Positions 27,322-37,344 of a DNA stretch of 64,000 nt are shown piece after piece (positions within the stretch are counted from its first letter, which is position 1; each line of letters opens with the position of its first letter). The notes under the pieces were generated by a model. That model searched no databases. It saw only the letters and a list, made by a program, of their open reading frames with translations, and had not been told where the DNA came from. The position numbers and the translations under genes are program-made. The DNA is from Rhodanobacter sp. (GTDB taxonomy: Bacteria > Pseudomonadota > Gammaproteobacteria > Xanthomonadales > Rhodanobacteraceae), in assembly GCA_004298505.1 (NCBI GenBank), contig SCRO01000034.1:62001-126000 (forward strand). The letters run 5' to 3'.

Positions 27322-28658
27322 TCCCCACCACGGCAGGTCTGGCCGGATTGGCGATCAGCACCGACGAATTCGCGCGTCGACGGCGCCAGTTGATGAAGAT
27401 GGCGGGCCCCGAGGCGGTGCTGCTGGTGGCTGCCGCCCCCCAGCGCATGCGCAATGCGGATGCCGCGTGGCCGTACCGGCAGGATTCGGATTTCCACTAC
27501 CTCAGCGGCTTTCCCGAGTCCGATGCCGTACTCGCCATGCTGCCCGGCCGGCAGCATGGCGAGGCGGTGCTGTTTTGCCGTGAGCGCGATCGCGAGCACG
27601 AGCGCTGGCACGGTCCGGGCATCGGCACCGGGCAGGCGGTGACGACCTACGGCATGGACGACGCGTTTCCGATCGAGGATATCGACGACATCCTGCCGGG
27701 CATGATCGAGGGCCGTGGCCGCGTGTATTGCCATTTCGGCCACGAGCCGGCGTTCGACGCGCAACTGCTGGGCTGGATACGTCGCCTGCGCCAGTTGCGC
27801 GGTGGTGGCGTGGTGCCGAAGGAATTCGTGGCGCTGGGTCACTTGCTGCACGACTTGCGGCTGTTCAAGTCGCGCGCCGAACTGAAACTGATGCGGGCCT
27901 CGGCGGCGATTGCGGTGGAGGCACACCTGGCCGCGTGGCGGCTGGCGCAGCCGGGTGGACATGAGTACGAGATCGAGGCCGAACTGCTCGGTGTGATCCG
28001 GCGCCATGGTGCGGTGCCCGCATTCGCCCCCACCATTGCCGGCGGTGCAAATGCCTGCGTGATGCACTACCAGAGCAACCGTGGGCCGCTGCGCGAGGGT
28101 GAGTTGCTGCTGATCGACGCTGGCGCGGAAGTGGATTGCTATGCCTCCGACATCAGCCGCACGTTTCCGCCCAATGGCCGCTACAACCGCGAGCAGCGGG
28201 CGCTGTACGAGGTAGTGTTGGCTGCGCAGCTGGCGGCAATCGACGAAGTGCGGCCGGGACGGCCGTTCAACGCCTCGCACAATGCGGCGGTACGCGTGCT
28301 GACCGTGGGCCTGTGCGAGCTTGGTTTGTTGAAGGAGGGCGCCGACGAGGCGATCGCCGCGGGCAGTTACCGGCGATTCTTTGCCGCCAAGACCGGCCAC
28401 TGGCTGGGTCTGGATGTGCACGATGTGGGCGACTACCGCATCGATGGCCAATCGCGCCTGCTCGAGCCGGGCATGGTGCTGACGGTGGAACCGGGCCTGT
28501 ACGTCGCCGTGGATGATCGCTCGGTGGCCGAGCGCTGGCGCGGCATTGGCATCCGCATCGAGGACGATGTGGCGGTGACCCGCGAAGGCCATGAAGTGCT
28601 TACCGCGGCGATGCCGAAAGAGCCCGGGCAGATCGAGGCGCTGCTCGCCGGACGCTGA
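27318..28658 (+). CDS. pepP: Xaa-Pro aminopeptidase
   Basis: 446 residues from a TTG at 27318 that overlaps the stop codon of the UPF0149 gene (TTGA). Homologues begin near ISTDEFARRRRQLM, so an ATG at 27279 would add 13 unlikely residues. The enzyme removes N-terminal residues before proline. The pita-bread metallopeptidase domain shows the dimetal ligands: two Asp in LLIDAGAEVDCYASDISRTF, His in KTGHWLGLDVHDVG, Glu in LTVEPGLYV and Glu in GIRIEDDVAV. The N-terminal creatinase-like domain includes YRQDSDFHYLSGFPE. Confidence 0.95.
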   Translation: MIPTTAGLAGLAISTDEFARRRRQLMKMAGPEAVLLVAAAPQRMRNADAAWPYRQDSDFHYLSGFPESDAVLAMLPGRQHGEAVLFCRERDREHERWHGPGIGTGQAVTTYGMDDAFPIEDIDDILPGMIEGRGRVYCHFGHEPAFDAQLLGWIRRLRQLRGGGVVPKEFVALGHLLHDLRLFKSRAELKLMRASAAIAVEAHLAAWRLAQPGGHEYEIEAELLGVIRRHGAVPAFAPTIAGGANACVMHYQSNRGPLREGELLLIDAGAEVDCYASDISRTFPPNGRYNREQRALYEVVLAAQLAAIDEVRPGRPFNASHNAAVRVLTVGLCELGLLKEGADEAIAAGSYRRFFAAKTGHWLGLDVHDVGDYRIDGQSRLLEPGMVLTVEPGLYVAVDDRSVAERWRGIGIRIEDDVAVTREGHEVLTAAMPKEPGQIEALLAGR

Positions 28659-28692
28659 TTGCCAGCCCGGTTGGACTGTTCGATCGTGGCCG

Positions 28693-29052
28693 TCAGGCCT
28701 GCGCCAGCCAGCTTTCGAGCCGGGCGGCGTCGATGTCGGTGATCGCGATGATGCGGTAGCCGGCCCAGATCTGCCCGGAGCTGGCGGCATGTTCGTGCCA
28801 CTGTTCCTGGATGCCTACTTCAATGGGCTGCGACTGCACCAGTGCGCAACCGGTCGGCGGCAGCGCGATGCTGACCTGGTAGAGCGCCTCGCTGCGTGGC
28901 GCCTGCGAGGCGATCAGCAACATGCCGCTGCTGGAAAGGTTGCCCAGGTGGCCGATCGGCTCGCCGCGGATCACGTCGGTGACGATCGCGTTGCCGGACG
29001 CGCGTTTGCGCGGCGCGCGGCGCTGGTTGAGGGGAACGCTTGGCGGACTCAT
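28693..29052 (-). CDS. PilZ domain protein
   Basis: 119 residues. It carries both c-di-GMP-binding signatures, an RxxxR-type N-terminal motif (RRAPRKR, about 11-17) and NLSSSGM (NxSxxG, about 38-44). It should bind c-di-GMP and pass the signal to a partner. Its ATG overlaps the stop of the DUF1631 gene upstream (ATGA), so the two products are made together. Convergent with pepP across 34 bases without a clear terminator. Confidence 0.88.
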   Translation of the reverse strand: MSPPSVPLNQRRAPRKRASGNAIVTDVIRGEPIGHLGNLSSSGMLLIASQAPRSEALYQVSIALPPTGCALVQSQPIEVGIQEQWHEHAASSGQIWAGYRIIAITDIDAARLESWLAQA

Positions 29053-31388
29053 CGGTGCCTGGACTCCACTGGCTTGGCGCTGCGAGCAAGCGCTGCCGAC
29101 TGGCGCAGGTTGCCGGTGAAACTGCGCCAGGCGCGATCAAGCAGGCTCTCGGACTCCGCCGGCACCTCGCAGGCGCGGCCACTGGCGATCTCGTGGGCCA
29201 ACTGCGCCATACTCATTTCCTCGCCGCGCTGGCCACGGCGGCTGACCAGCAGGCAGCGCCCGGATATCGGCGAATACCAGACGAGTTTGCGTCGTGCGAT
29301 CTGCCCGCTGGTGGGGTCGACGAACTCGAACCAGCTGCCGAACGGCAGTTTGCGCAGATGCTGTTCGATGTGCAGCTCGCGTGGGTCGACGGCGGGCAAT
29401 CCCGTTTCCGGTGCAGGCGGCGACAAAGTCGTGGCCTTCGCCACTGCCGCAGGCTTGACCGACTTGACGGCCGGGCTCGCAGGGGCTGGCGCAGGGTCGG
29501 CGTGCTGTTCGCCCAGTCGCTGGTGCTGTTTCAAGCGCAACGCGAGGTCGGTGGCGCTGGGCAGTTCGACGGCAGACTCTTGCGTGCCGGCGCCGAGCAG
29601 GCGCTGTGCCACCTGCACCGCTTCCTGCGCGTGCATGCCGATTTGCTGCAGGCCACTTTCCACCTCTTGCTGCAATTGCAGGTGGTCGGGCGTTGGCAGG
29701 CGCCCGAGCAACTGGTCGGTGATCGCCAACTGCGTCCTGAACGCGGCGCTGTCCTCACCGTGCCGCAGCAGGGTCAGCGCCAGCACATCGGACCAGGCGC
29801 GATCGAGCAGCGCGCGCAACAGTCCGCGCGGTGGCGATTGCGCAAAACGTTCGGCCATCAGCGTGCCGGCGCGATGGCGGGCCTGATCCAGCCGCTCGCG
29901 ACCCTGCGCTGCTTCGACGTGGCGGCGCTCGGCGGCCTGCGCCTTGCGCGTGAGCAACGCCAGATGATGTTCGATATCCGCCAGCAGCGTGGTGTAGAGC
30001 CCCGCACTGGGCGGCTCCTGGTTGGCGCGGTTGACCAGTTGTTCCAGCTTGGTTGCCAGCGGCCGGTTGCTCTCGTCGTCGCTGCCGTCCAGCCAATCGT
30101 TGGCGACGGCGGTGACGGTATCGAGCAGTTGCCGCGCGGGATGGTCGCGTTTCTCGAAGAAGCTGTGGTCAGCGACCGCCACGCGCAGCACCGGCAATTG
30201 CAGGTTGTGGAGTAGGCTGCGGGCGTTGCCGCCGTGTTGCAGTTGTTGGCCCAACTGTTCGAACAGCCCGGCGACAAGCTCCACCGTATCGCCCTGTTCG
30301 CTGCTGAGCTGGGTGCGCGGCGCGTCTGCAGGTTGGCCCAGGTTGAGCTGGGCCAGCAGTTCCTCGCGCAGGCGACCTGCGCTGCGTAGCTCGCGGCTGG
30401 CGTGGTCGGTGACCTGGGCCAGGTGCTGTTGCAGCGCGCCGAGTGCCAGTTGCAACTCATCCTCGCTGGCGACCTGGCCGGCGATCTCGCCGGTTGCCAT
30501 GCGCTGGCCACCACGCCGTTGCGCCAGCAGGTCACGCAGGGATTCCAGCACATGGATCGAGTCCTCGCCGGGACCGCCGCCCTGGGGTTTGCTCGCGCTC
30601 TCCGTGGCGGCGGGCTCGCTCGCTGGCGTGGCTTCGGGCATGCCCGGGCGCGAGTGCCGGTTGACGTGGCGCGGTGCCGGGACGCTGCGCAGCTGTGGCA
30701 GGATACCGTCTGACTGCCAGCACAGGTTGATGGCGCTGTACAAGCCGGCCAGCGCAGGGAGGACCGACCGGTCGAAGTGTTGCAGCAACAAGACTTGATG
30801 TTCGAGCGCAAGGCCCAGCTCGGTGCTTGCGTGCTGGAACGCCTTGGCCAGGGCATACGGTCCCAGCGGCAAGCCAGGACCTTCCAGCGGCGGCGAGCCG
30901 ATCAACACGGCCAATCGATAGCCAAGCTCGTACAGGGCGCGTCTATGGCGCGTGTCACCACGCGCACCCACCTGCTCCAGCGCCATCGAGATTTCCTGCA
31001 CGCTGGGGTCGAGCAGCTCCAGCGTATGCCATGGAGTGACTTCGGCACTCGCCTCGGCAGATGGGTCCGCGGTTCGGTCCAACTCGCTCAGGCCCTTGCC
31101 TACTTGCTCCATGAAGGACTGGGCGAGACGGTTTTGCCCTTGCAGCACGCACTGGCGGCTGGCGAAGCATTTGTGCTGTTCATCGGAGCGCTGGGCATGG
31201 TCGGCCAACGTGAAAAGCTGCCTCTCGAACTCGCGCAGACAGTGGCGAACCGGTTCGTGTAGACCCTCTACGCACAAGCTGTAGCTGGTCTCGATCAGTT
31301 GCTGCGCGCGGGCGGGCCACCGTACGTGTTGCAGGCAGTCGGCCGAGTGCGACCCGGGCGGGCGGCGCAGATCCTGTCCGGCATTCAT
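29049..31388 (-). CDS. DUF1631 family protein
   Basis: 779-residue cytosolic protein of the DUF1631 family, sometimes mislabelled thymidine phosphorylase. It is largely helical, with glutamine-rich stretches around 400-600. A compact C-terminal beta-rich segment (about 650-730: LPFGSWFEFVDPTSGQIARR, KLVWYSPISGRCLLVSRRGQ) resembles a PilZ-type barrel. Coupled by an ATGA overlap to a PilZ protein, which suggests a c-di-GMP-linked role. Function otherwise unknown; no catalytic motif is visible. Confidence 0.85.
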   Translation of the reverse strand: MNAGQDLRRPPGSHSADCLQHVRWPARAQQLIETSYSLCVEGLHEPVRHCLREFERQLFTLADHAQRSDEQHKCFASRQCVLQGQNRLAQSFMEQVGKGLSELDRTADPSAEASAEVTPWHTLELLDPSVQEISMALEQVGARGDTRHRRALYELGYRLAVLIGSPPLEGPGLPLGPYALAKAFQHASTELGLALEHQVLLLQHFDRSVLPALAGLYSAINLCWQSDGILPQLRSVPAPRHVNRHSRPGMPEATPASEPAATESASKPQGGGPGEDSIHVLESLRDLLAQRRGGQRMATGEIAGQVASEDELQLALGALQQHLAQVTDHASRELRSAGRLREELLAQLNLGQPADAPRTQLSSEQGDTVELVAGLFEQLGQQLQHGGNARSLLHNLQLPVLRVAVADHSFFEKRDHPARQLLDTVTAVANDWLDGSDDESNRPLATKLEQLVNRANQEPPSAGLYTTLLADIEHHLALLTRKAQAAERRHVEAAQGRERLDQARHRAGTLMAERFAQSPPRGLLRALLDRAWSDVLALTLLRHGEDSAAFRTQLAITDQLLGRLPTPDHLQLQQEVESGLQQIGMHAQEAVQVAQRLLGAGTQESAVELPSATDLALRLKQHQRLGEQHADPAPAPASPAVKSVKPAAVAKATTLSPPAPETGLPAVDPRELHIEQHLRKLPFGSWFEFVDPTSGQIARRKLVWYSPISGRCLLVSRRGQRGEEMSMAQLAHEIASGRACEVPAESESLLDRAWRSFTGNLRQSAALARSAKPVESRHR

Positions 31389-31470
31389 GAATGAAACCTG
31401 CCTGATTCCCCAGTGTGCGCTCAGTCTATGCCCGTTGCTGCGGCTATGCCATCGTCTTGAAAGGACAAGA

Positions 31471-32637
31471 TCAACCCAGGAAACCGGCGATCACGTCGTT
31501 CAGGAACCGCTGGCCCAGGGCGCTGGTGTGCAGCCGCTGCGTATCGGCGCGTAGCCAGCCGCGCCGATACGCAGCGGCCAGCGGCGCCGCGATGCTGGCC
31601 AGCGGTAGACCGGTGCGCTCGGCGAAATCAGCCAGCGGCACGCCATCGATCAGGCGCAGCGCATTCAACATGTATTCGAACGGCAGCTCCGCGGCAGCGA
31701 CCACGTGGTCGCCGCCGATCCGTGCCTGACCGCCTTTCGACTCCATGTACGCGCGCGGGCCGCGGGTCTTCCAGCGCCGGCGCAGCTCGCCGCCGGCCGG
31801 GTCGCTGAGCTTGCCGTGGGCGCCGGCACCGATGCCGAGATAGTCACCGAACTGCCAGTAGTTGAGGTTGTGCACGCAGCGTCGGCCCGGTTGCGCATAG
31901 GCCGAGATTTCGTACTGGCCGTAACCGGCGTCGGCCAGCCTCGCCTGGCAGGCTTCCTGCATCGCCCAGGCCTGGTCGTCGTCCGGCAACGGCGGCGGGT
32001 TGGCCGCGAACACCGTATTCGGTTCCAGGGTGAGCTGGTAATGCGAGATATGCGTCGGACCCAACGCAACCGCTCGCTCGACATCGGCGAGCGCGCCAGC
32101 GAGGGTCTGCCGCGGCAGCGCGTACATCAGGTCGAGGTTGATGTTGGCGTAGCCGGCATCCTGGGCCGACTTGACCGCGGCCTCTGCTTCCGCGGCTGAA
32201 TGGATGCGGCCGAGGCGCCGCAGCTTGTCGTCGTCGAAGCTCTGCACGCCGAACGAGATGCGCTTGACTCCGGCGTCAAGATAACCCTCGAAGCGGCCGT
32301 GCTCGACTGTGCCGGGATTGGTTTCCAGCGTGATTTCGGCGTCGTCTGCCAGCGCCAGGCGTTCGCGCACGCCATCGAGCAGGCGTGCGATCAGTTCGGG
32401 CGAAAACAGGCTCGGCGTGCCGCCGCCGAAGAAGATGCTGATCACCGGTCGATCCTGCAGCGCGGCGGCGAAGTCGACGCGGTCGGCGTCGAGGTCGGCC
32501 AGCAGATGGTCGATGTATTCGGCATACGGCGGCGGCGTGCTGCGCAGGCCATGCGAGTTGAAATCGCAGTACGGGCACTTTTTCACACACCACGGCATGT
32601 GGATGTACAGCGACAGCGGTGGCGCGAGCAGGCTCAT
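31471..32637 (-). CDS. hemW: Radical SAM haem chaperone HemW
   Basis: 388 residues from the ATG at 32637 (MSLLAPPLSLYIHMPWC), which overlaps the rdgB stop (ATGA). The radical-SAM cluster motif is CVKKCPYCDF (CX3CX2C), followed by FFGGGTPSLF. The VHNLNYW motif in the second half is typical of HemW and not of coproporphyrinogen dehydrogenase HemN, so the haem-chaperone assignment is preferred. The frame stays open 127 codons upstream but lies over rdgB and is rejected. Confidence 0.93.
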   Translation of the reverse strand: MSLLAPPLSLYIHMPWCVKKCPYCDFNSHGLRSTPPPYAEYIDHLLADLDADRVDFAAALQDRPVISIFFGGGTPSLFSPELIARLLDGVRERLALADDAEITLETNPGTVEHGRFEGYLDAGVKRISFGVQSFDDDKLRRLGRIHSAAEAEAAVKSAQDAGYANINLDLMYALPRQTLAGALADVERAVALGPTHISHYQLTLEPNTVFAANPPPLPDDDQAWAMQEACQARLADAGYGQYEISAYAQPGRRCVHNLNYWQFGDYLGIGAGAHGKLSDPAGGELRRRWKTRGPRAYMESKGGQARIGGDHVVAAAELPFEYMLNALRLIDGVPLADFAERTGLPLASIAAPLAAAYRRGWLRADTQRLHTSALGQRFLNDVIAGFLG

Positions 32638-33236
32638 CCGCGCAACTCCGCCAGGCGCGCCTGCAGCCTGGCCAGTGCCTGGCCGCGGTGGCTGAGGCGG
32701 TTCTTCAGCACCGGATCGAGTTCGGCGGCGCTGAGCTGCTGGCCGTGCGGCAGGAACAATGGGTCGTAGCCGAAGCCCTGTGTACCGCGCGGGGCGTCGA
32801 GTACCTGGCCGTGCCAGCGGCCTTCGACGATCAGCGGGGTGGGGTCGTCGGTGCGGCGCAGCAACACCAGCGCGCAGATGAAGCATGCGCCGCGCTGTTC
32901 GGCGGCCACGCCAGCGAGCGCGCGCAACAGTTTTGCGTTGTTGGCCGTGCTGTCGCCGTGGCCGCCGGCGTAGCGCGCCGAATGCAGGCCGGGCGCGCCG
33001 TGCAGATGATTCACGCACAGGCCCGAATCATCGGCCAGCGCGGGCAGGCCGCTGACCTGCGCCGCGTGGCGCGCCTTCAGTAGCGCGTTCTCGACGAAGC
33101 TCTGGCCACTTTCCTCGGCATCGTCGATACCCAGGCTGGCTTGCGCCACCACCTCGAAGCCGCTCTGTGCGAGCAAGGCGTTGAACTCTGCCAGCTTGCC
33201 GCGATTGCTGCTGGCCAGGACGATACGTTGTGTCAT
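32634..33236 (-). CDS. rdgB: dITP/XTP pyrophosphatase
   Basis: 200-residue Ham1/RdgB house-cleaning NTPase that hydrolyses ITP, dITP and XTP. It starts IVLASSNRGKLAEFNALLAQ and has SFVENALLKARHAA, LADDSGLCVNHLHGAPGLHS, and GFGYDPLFLPHG. It forms a minus-strand run rph-rdgB-hemW, an order conserved in many proteobacteria; its stop overlaps the hemW start. Confidence 0.97.
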   Translation of the reverse strand: MTQRIVLASSNRGKLAEFNALLAQSGFEVVAQASLGIDDAEESGQSFVENALLKARHAAQVSGLPALADDSGLCVNHLHGAPGLHSARYAGGHGDSTANNAKLLRALAGVAAEQRGACFICALVLLRRTDDPTPLIVEGRWHGQVLDAPRGTQGFGYDPLFLPHGQQLSAAELDPVLKNRLSHRGQALARLQARLAELRG

Positions 33237-33275
33237 GGGTTCATCCCGTACCGCGTAGGGCGGGCATCGCAGGTC

Positions 33276-34004
33276 TTATTGACCCAGCGCCGCACGCTGC
33301 GCCGCGACCAGCTCGTTGATGCCCTTCTCGGCCAGCGCCAGCAGCGCGTCCATCTCGTGGCGACGGAAGGCATGGCCCTCGGCCGTGCCCTGCACTTCGA
33401 TGAAGCCGCCGCCGTCGTTCATCACCACATTCATGTCGGTGTCGCAGTCGGAGTCCTCGGCGTAGTCGAGGTCGAGCACGGGCACGCCCTTGTAGATGCC
33501 CACCGAGACCGCGGCGATCGCGCCCACGATCGGGTTGCGTTTCAGATTTTCGCGCCGCATCAGTCCATTCACCGCATCGACCAGGGCCACGTAGGCGCCG
33601 GTGATCGCCGCGGTGCGGGTGCCGCCGTCGGCCTGCAGCACGTCGCAGTCAAGCGTGATCACGCGCTCGCCGAGCGCCTGCCGGTTGACGCAGGCGCGCA
33701 GGCTGCGGCCGATCAGGCGCTGGATCTCCATCGTGCGCCCGCCCTGGCCGCCGCGAGCGGCTTCACGCTGCATGCGGGTGTGGGTGGCGCGCGGTAGCAT
33801 GCCGTATTCGGCGGTGATCCAGCCTTCACCCTTCCCGCGCAACCAGGCTGGCGTGCGGTCTTCGATGCTGGCGGTGCACAGCACACGGGTGTCACCGAAG
33901 CTCACCAGTACCGAGCCTTCGGCGTGGCGGGTGTAGTGGCGTTCGAGGGTGACGGTACGCAGCTGGTCGCTGGCGCGACCGCTGGGGCGGCGGATGTCAT
34001 TCAT
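33276..34004 (-). CDS. rph: Ribonuclease PH
   Basis: 242 residues from the ATG at 34004 ([20 protein letters not shown]). The only upstream alternative is a TTG at 34055. RNase PH trims tRNA 3' ends phosphorolytically. Hallmarks are [53 protein letters not shown] and [18 protein letters not shown] with the metal-binding Asp residues. No clear Shine-Dalgarno. It is divergent from yicC across 107 bases. The 39-base gap to rdgB contains a GTAGGGCGGGC copy. Confidence 0.96.
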   Translation of the reverse strand: MNDIRRPSGRASDQLRTVTLERHYTRHAEGSVLVSFGDTRVLCTASIEDRTPAWLRGKGEGWITAEYGMLPRATHTRMQREAARGGQGGRTMEIQRLIGRSLRACVNRQALGERVITLDCDVLQADGGTRTAAITGAYVALVDAVNGLMRRENLKRNPIVGAIAAVSVGIYKGVPVLDLDYAEDSDCDTDMNVVMNDGGGFIEVQGTAEGHAFRRHEMDALLALAEKGINELVAAQRAALGQ

Positions 34005-34111
34005 GCGGGGGAATTCATGGGGCAGATCCTGGCGGCGCTTGACCGGATTGGGCAAGCCGGGACCGGAGAGTTTACCATTGCGGACTTCCTTGACCTCCAG
34101 ACGGCGCGCCG

Positions 34112-34972
34112 ATGATCCGCAGCATGACCGCCTACGCCAGCGCTGAAACCACCGGCCCAGCCGGCACGCTCAGCTGTGAGCTGCGCACGGTGAATCACCG
34201 TTACCTCGAGCTGAGTCCACGCCTGCCGGACGATCTGCGCGCGTTTGAATCGCAGTTGCGCGAGCGGGTGGCGGCGAAGCTGTCGCGCGGCAAGCTCGAT
34301 CTCATCGTGCGTCGCAACGGCGATGCGCACAGCGAGTCGCTGCAGGTCAATCGCACCTTGCTGGCGCGCCTGTCCGAGTTGAACCTCGACATGGTCGCCA
34401 TGTTTCCGGGCATGCAGGTGCAGTTGACCGAATTGTTGCGTTTCCCCGGCGTGATGCAGCAGGCCGAGATCGATCCCGAGGCGCAGCAGGCCGCGTTGTT
34501 CGACGTGCTCGAGCGCTCGCTTGACGCGCTCACCGCCACCCGTGAGCGCGAGGGTGCGAAGCTTGCGGCGATCCTGCACGAGCGGCTCGATGCCATCGAG
34601 CGAGTGGTCACCGACGTGCGCGGCTGGATGCCGGAAATTCGTGCCGCGCTGCGCACCCGCCTGGAGACGCGCCTGGCCGATCTCAAGCAGCCGGTCGAGC
34701 CGGGCCGGCTGGAGCAGGAACTGGTGCTGCAGATCACCCGCACCGACGTCGACGAGGAGCTGGACCGGCTCAGTACCCATATCGACGAGAGCCGCCGTGT
34801 GCTGGACCTGGCCGAACCGGTCGGTCGCCGGCTCGATTTCCTGATGCAGGAGTTCAACCGCGAGGCGAATACGCTTGGCTCCAAATCGGTCGACGCGCGC
34901 AGCACCAATGCCGCGGTCGAACTGAAGGTATTGATCGAGCAGATGCGCGAACAGGTGCAGAACATCGAATGA
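34112..34972 (+). CDS. yicC: YicC family endoribonuclease
   Basis: 286 residues. Starts MIRSMTAYA, the invariant N-terminus of the family, and has [29 protein letters not shown] and the C-terminal [20 protein letters not shown] signature. Recent work describes YicC proteins as endoribonucleases. The stop overlaps the gmk start by four bases, and yicC-gmk is the standard order. Confidence 0.95.
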   Translation: MIRSMTAYASAETTGPAGTLSCELRTVNHRYLELSPRLPDDLRAFESQLRERVAAKLSRGKLDLIVRRNGDAHSESLQVNRTLLARLSELNLDMVAMFPGMQVQLTELLRFPGVMQQAEIDPEAQQAALFDVLERSLDALTATREREGAKLAAILHERLDAIERVVTDVRGWMPEIRAALRTRLETRLADLKQPVEPGRLEQELVLQITRTDVDEELDRLSTHIDESRRVLDLAEPVGRRLDFLMQEFNREANTLGSKSVDARSTNAAVELKVLIEQMREQVQNIE

Positions 34973-35619
34973 GCGCCGCTGACGCCACGCGTACACCGCT
35001 CGAGGGCACGCTTTTCGTGGTCGCCGCCCCGTCGGGTGCCGGCAAGTCCACCCTGGTCAACGCGCTGTTGCAGCGCGAGAGCGCGATCTCGCTGTCGGTG
35101 TCGCATACCACGCGTGCGCCGCGTGCGGGCGAGCAGTACGGGAGGCATTACTACTTCGTCGATCGTGCCGAGTTCGAGCGCGAGCTGGCCCAGGGCGTTT
35201 TTCTTGAGCACGCCGAAGTGCATGGCAACCTGTATGGCACCTCGCGCGCTACGGTGCAGGAGTTGCTTGCGCAGGGGCGTGACGTGCTGCTGGAGATCGA
35301 CTGGCAGGGTGCCGAACAGATTCGCCGCAGCAAGCCCGATTGCGTCAGCGTGTTCATCCTGCCGCCGTCGCGGGCCGAGCTGGAACGTCGCTTGCGCGGG
35401 CGCGGCTCGGATTCGGCGGAGGTGATCGAACGCCGCCTGCGCAATTCGCGTGGCGAGATTGCCCACGCCCGCGAGTTCGACTACATCCTGGTCAACGACG
35501 TGCTCGAGCAGGCGCTGGCCGACCTGCAGGCGATCGTGCGCGCAGTCCGCCTGCGCAGTATCCTGCAGTGGCAGCGCCATGAAGGGCTGATCGCCGACCT
35601 GCTGGCGGCTGAAGCTTGA
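34969..35619 (+). CDS. gmk: Guanylate kinase
   Basis: 216-residue kinase converting GMP to GDP. P-loop APSGAGKST is at about 19-27, the GMP-binding region SVSHTTRAPRAGEQYGRHYY follows, and DVLLEIDWQGAEQIR is the Walker B region. ATGA overlap with yicC. In many gammaproteobacteria rpoZ and spoT follow directly; here about 4.7 kb of mla genes intervene. Confidence 0.97.
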   Translation: MSAADATRTPLEGTLFVVAAPSGAGKSTLVNALLQRESAISLSVSHTTRAPRAGEQYGRHYYFVDRAEFERELAQGVFLEHAEVHGNLYGTSRATVQELLAQGRDVLLEIDWQGAEQIRRSKPDCVSVFILPPSRAELERRLRGRGSDSAEVIERRLRNSRGEIAHAREFDYILVNDVLEQALADLQAIVRAVRLRSILQWQRHEGLIADLLAAEA

Positions 35620-35700
35620 GTGGCCGACAATCTCGCTGCGCATGGCCTTCACGCCGCGCTTCGGCTACCTTGAGCGTATTCCCCGTTGCACTTGCCGCCC

Positions 35701-36537
35701 ATGACCGATCCCGTTGACGCCACGCCTGACGACGCCACCCTGGTGCGAATCCGTGGCCTGACCACGGTGCTCGGCGGCAAGACGATCTTCGATGCGCTGG
35801 ACATGGACATCCCGCGCGGCAAGATCACCTCGATCATGGGCCCCAGTGGCACCGGCAAGACCACCTTGCTCAAGCACATCACCGGGCAGATGCACGGGGA
35901 TGCCGGCAGCGTTCATGTCGACGGCCGGGAGGTAGCGGCGCTGTCGCGGCAAGGGCTGTACAAGTTGCGCGAAGGGATCGGTTACCTGTTCCAGAACTCC
36001 GCGTTGTTGACCGATTTTGACGTGTTCGAGAACGTGGCGTTTCCGCTGCGCCAGCACACGACATTGCCGGAGGTGCTGATCCGCAACCTGGTGCTGATGA
36101 AGCTGCAGGCGGTCGGCCTGCGCGGCGCCGCGCGGCTGATGCCCAACGAGCTCTCTGGCGGCATGATGCGAAGGGTGGCGCTGGCGCGGGCGATCGTGTT
36201 CGATCCGCAGTTGATTCTGTATGACGAGCCGTTCGTCGGGCTCGACCCGGTGGCGTTGAACCAGGTGCTGAAATTGATCCTTACCCTGAACCAGACGCTG
36301 GGCATCACCAGTGTGGTGGTTTCGCACGAACTGGCGGCCGTGCAGCAGATCGCCGACCAGGTGATGTTGCTCTCCAACGGCAAGGTGGTCGCGCAGGGCG
36401 ACCCGAAGACGATCGCCGACGACGGTTCACCGTGGACGCGGCAGTTCTTCGGCGGCGAGGCGGATGGCCCGATTCCATTCCGCTATCCGGCGGGCGACTA
36501 CGCCACCGAGCTTGGCTTTGCCGGAGCCGCGAAATGA
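35701..36537 (+). CDS. mlaF: Phospholipid transport ATPase MlaF
   Basis: 278-residue ABC ATPase of the Mla system, which moves phospholipids between outer and inner membranes. ATG at 35701 is chosen over a TTG at 35686. Walker A is GPSGTGKT, signature LSGGM, Walker B LILYDEPFVGLD and switch His in VVVSHE. It begins the mlaFEDCB operon; its stop overlaps the mlaE start (ATGA). Confidence 0.95.
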   Translation: MTDPVDATPDDATLVRIRGLTTVLGGKTIFDALDMDIPRGKITSIMGPSGTGKTTLLKHITGQMHGDAGSVHVDGREVAALSRQGLYKLREGIGYLFQNSALLTDFDVFENVAFPLRQHTTLPEVLIRNLVLMKLQAVGLRGAARLMPNELSGGMMRRVALARAIVFDPQLILYDEPFVGLDPVALNQVLKLILTLNQTLGITSVVVSHELAAVQQIADQVMLLSNGKVVAQGDPKTIADDGSPWTRQFFGGEADGPIPFRYPAGDYATELGFAGAAK

Positions 36538-37310
36538 GCGCGCGCGCATCGCAAGGCCGCAACGTGGCGACCAATTCGCTGGCCCAGATCGGCCACTGCG
36601 GCCTGTTCCTGCTGACCCTGCTGGCGGCGATTCCGCGCAGCTTCCGTTACCTGCGCGAGACGATCCGCCAGCTGTGGTTCGTCGGTGCGATGAGCCTGAC
36701 CATCATCATGGTGTGCGGGTTGTTCGTCGGTATGGTACTCATGTTGCAGCTGTACCACGTGCTGTCGATCTTCGGCGGGACCTCGGCCAGCGGCATGGTG
36801 GTGGCATTGTCGGTGTATCGCGAGCTGGGCCCGGTGGTCACTGCGTTGTTGTTCGCCGGTCGAGCCGGCACCGCGATCACCGCCGAGATCGGCCTGATGC
36901 GCGCCACCGACCAGATTTCCGCGATGGAGATGATGGCGGTCGACCCGATTGCCTACGTCGCTACGCCGCGCTTCCTGGCCGGGCTCATCGCGATGCCGCT
37001 GCTGAGCTGCGTATTCAGCGCGATGGCGATCTTCGGCGGCCACCTGGTCGGCGTGACCTGGCTGGGCATCGACAACGGCACGTTCTGGGCCAACATGACT
37101 GCCGTGGTGGATGTACGCACCGACATCGTCAATGGCGTGCTGCTGAAGAGCCTGGTTTTTGGCGCAGTGGTGTCGTTGATCGCGGTGTTCCAGGGCTTCA
37201 CCACGCCACCGACCAGCGAGGGCGTGGCCTATGCCACCACCCGTACCGTGGTCGCCTCGTCGATCGCGATTCTTGCGCTCGACTTCGTGCTCACCGCTTT
37301 CCTGATGTAA
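36534..37310 (+). CDS. mlaE: Phospholipid transport permease MlaE
   Basis: 258 residues from the ATG at 36534, coupled to mlaF. Five to six membrane helices form the permease of the inner-membrane MlaFEDB complex. Typical features are YRELGPVVTALLFAGRAGTA, AEIGLMRATDQISAMEMM (the coupling region) and VAYATTRTVVASSIAILALDF. The longer open frame from 36432 overlaps mlaF and is rejected. Confidence 0.95.
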   Translation: MSARASQGRNVATNSLAQIGHCGLFLLTLLAAIPRSFRYLRETIRQLWFVGAMSLTIIMVCGLFVGMVLMLQLYHVLSIFGGTSASGMVVALSVYRELGPVVTALLFAGRAGTAITAEIGLMRATDQISAMEMMAVDPIAYVATPRFLAGLIAMPLLSCVFSAMAIFGGHLVGVTWLGIDNGTFWANMTAVVDVRTDIVNGVLLKSLVFGAVVSLIAVFQGFTTPPTSEGVAYATTRTVVASSIAILALDFVLTAFLM

Positions 37311-37344
37311 CTGCCATGACCTGTCGTTTTCCGAGGATTCTGCC

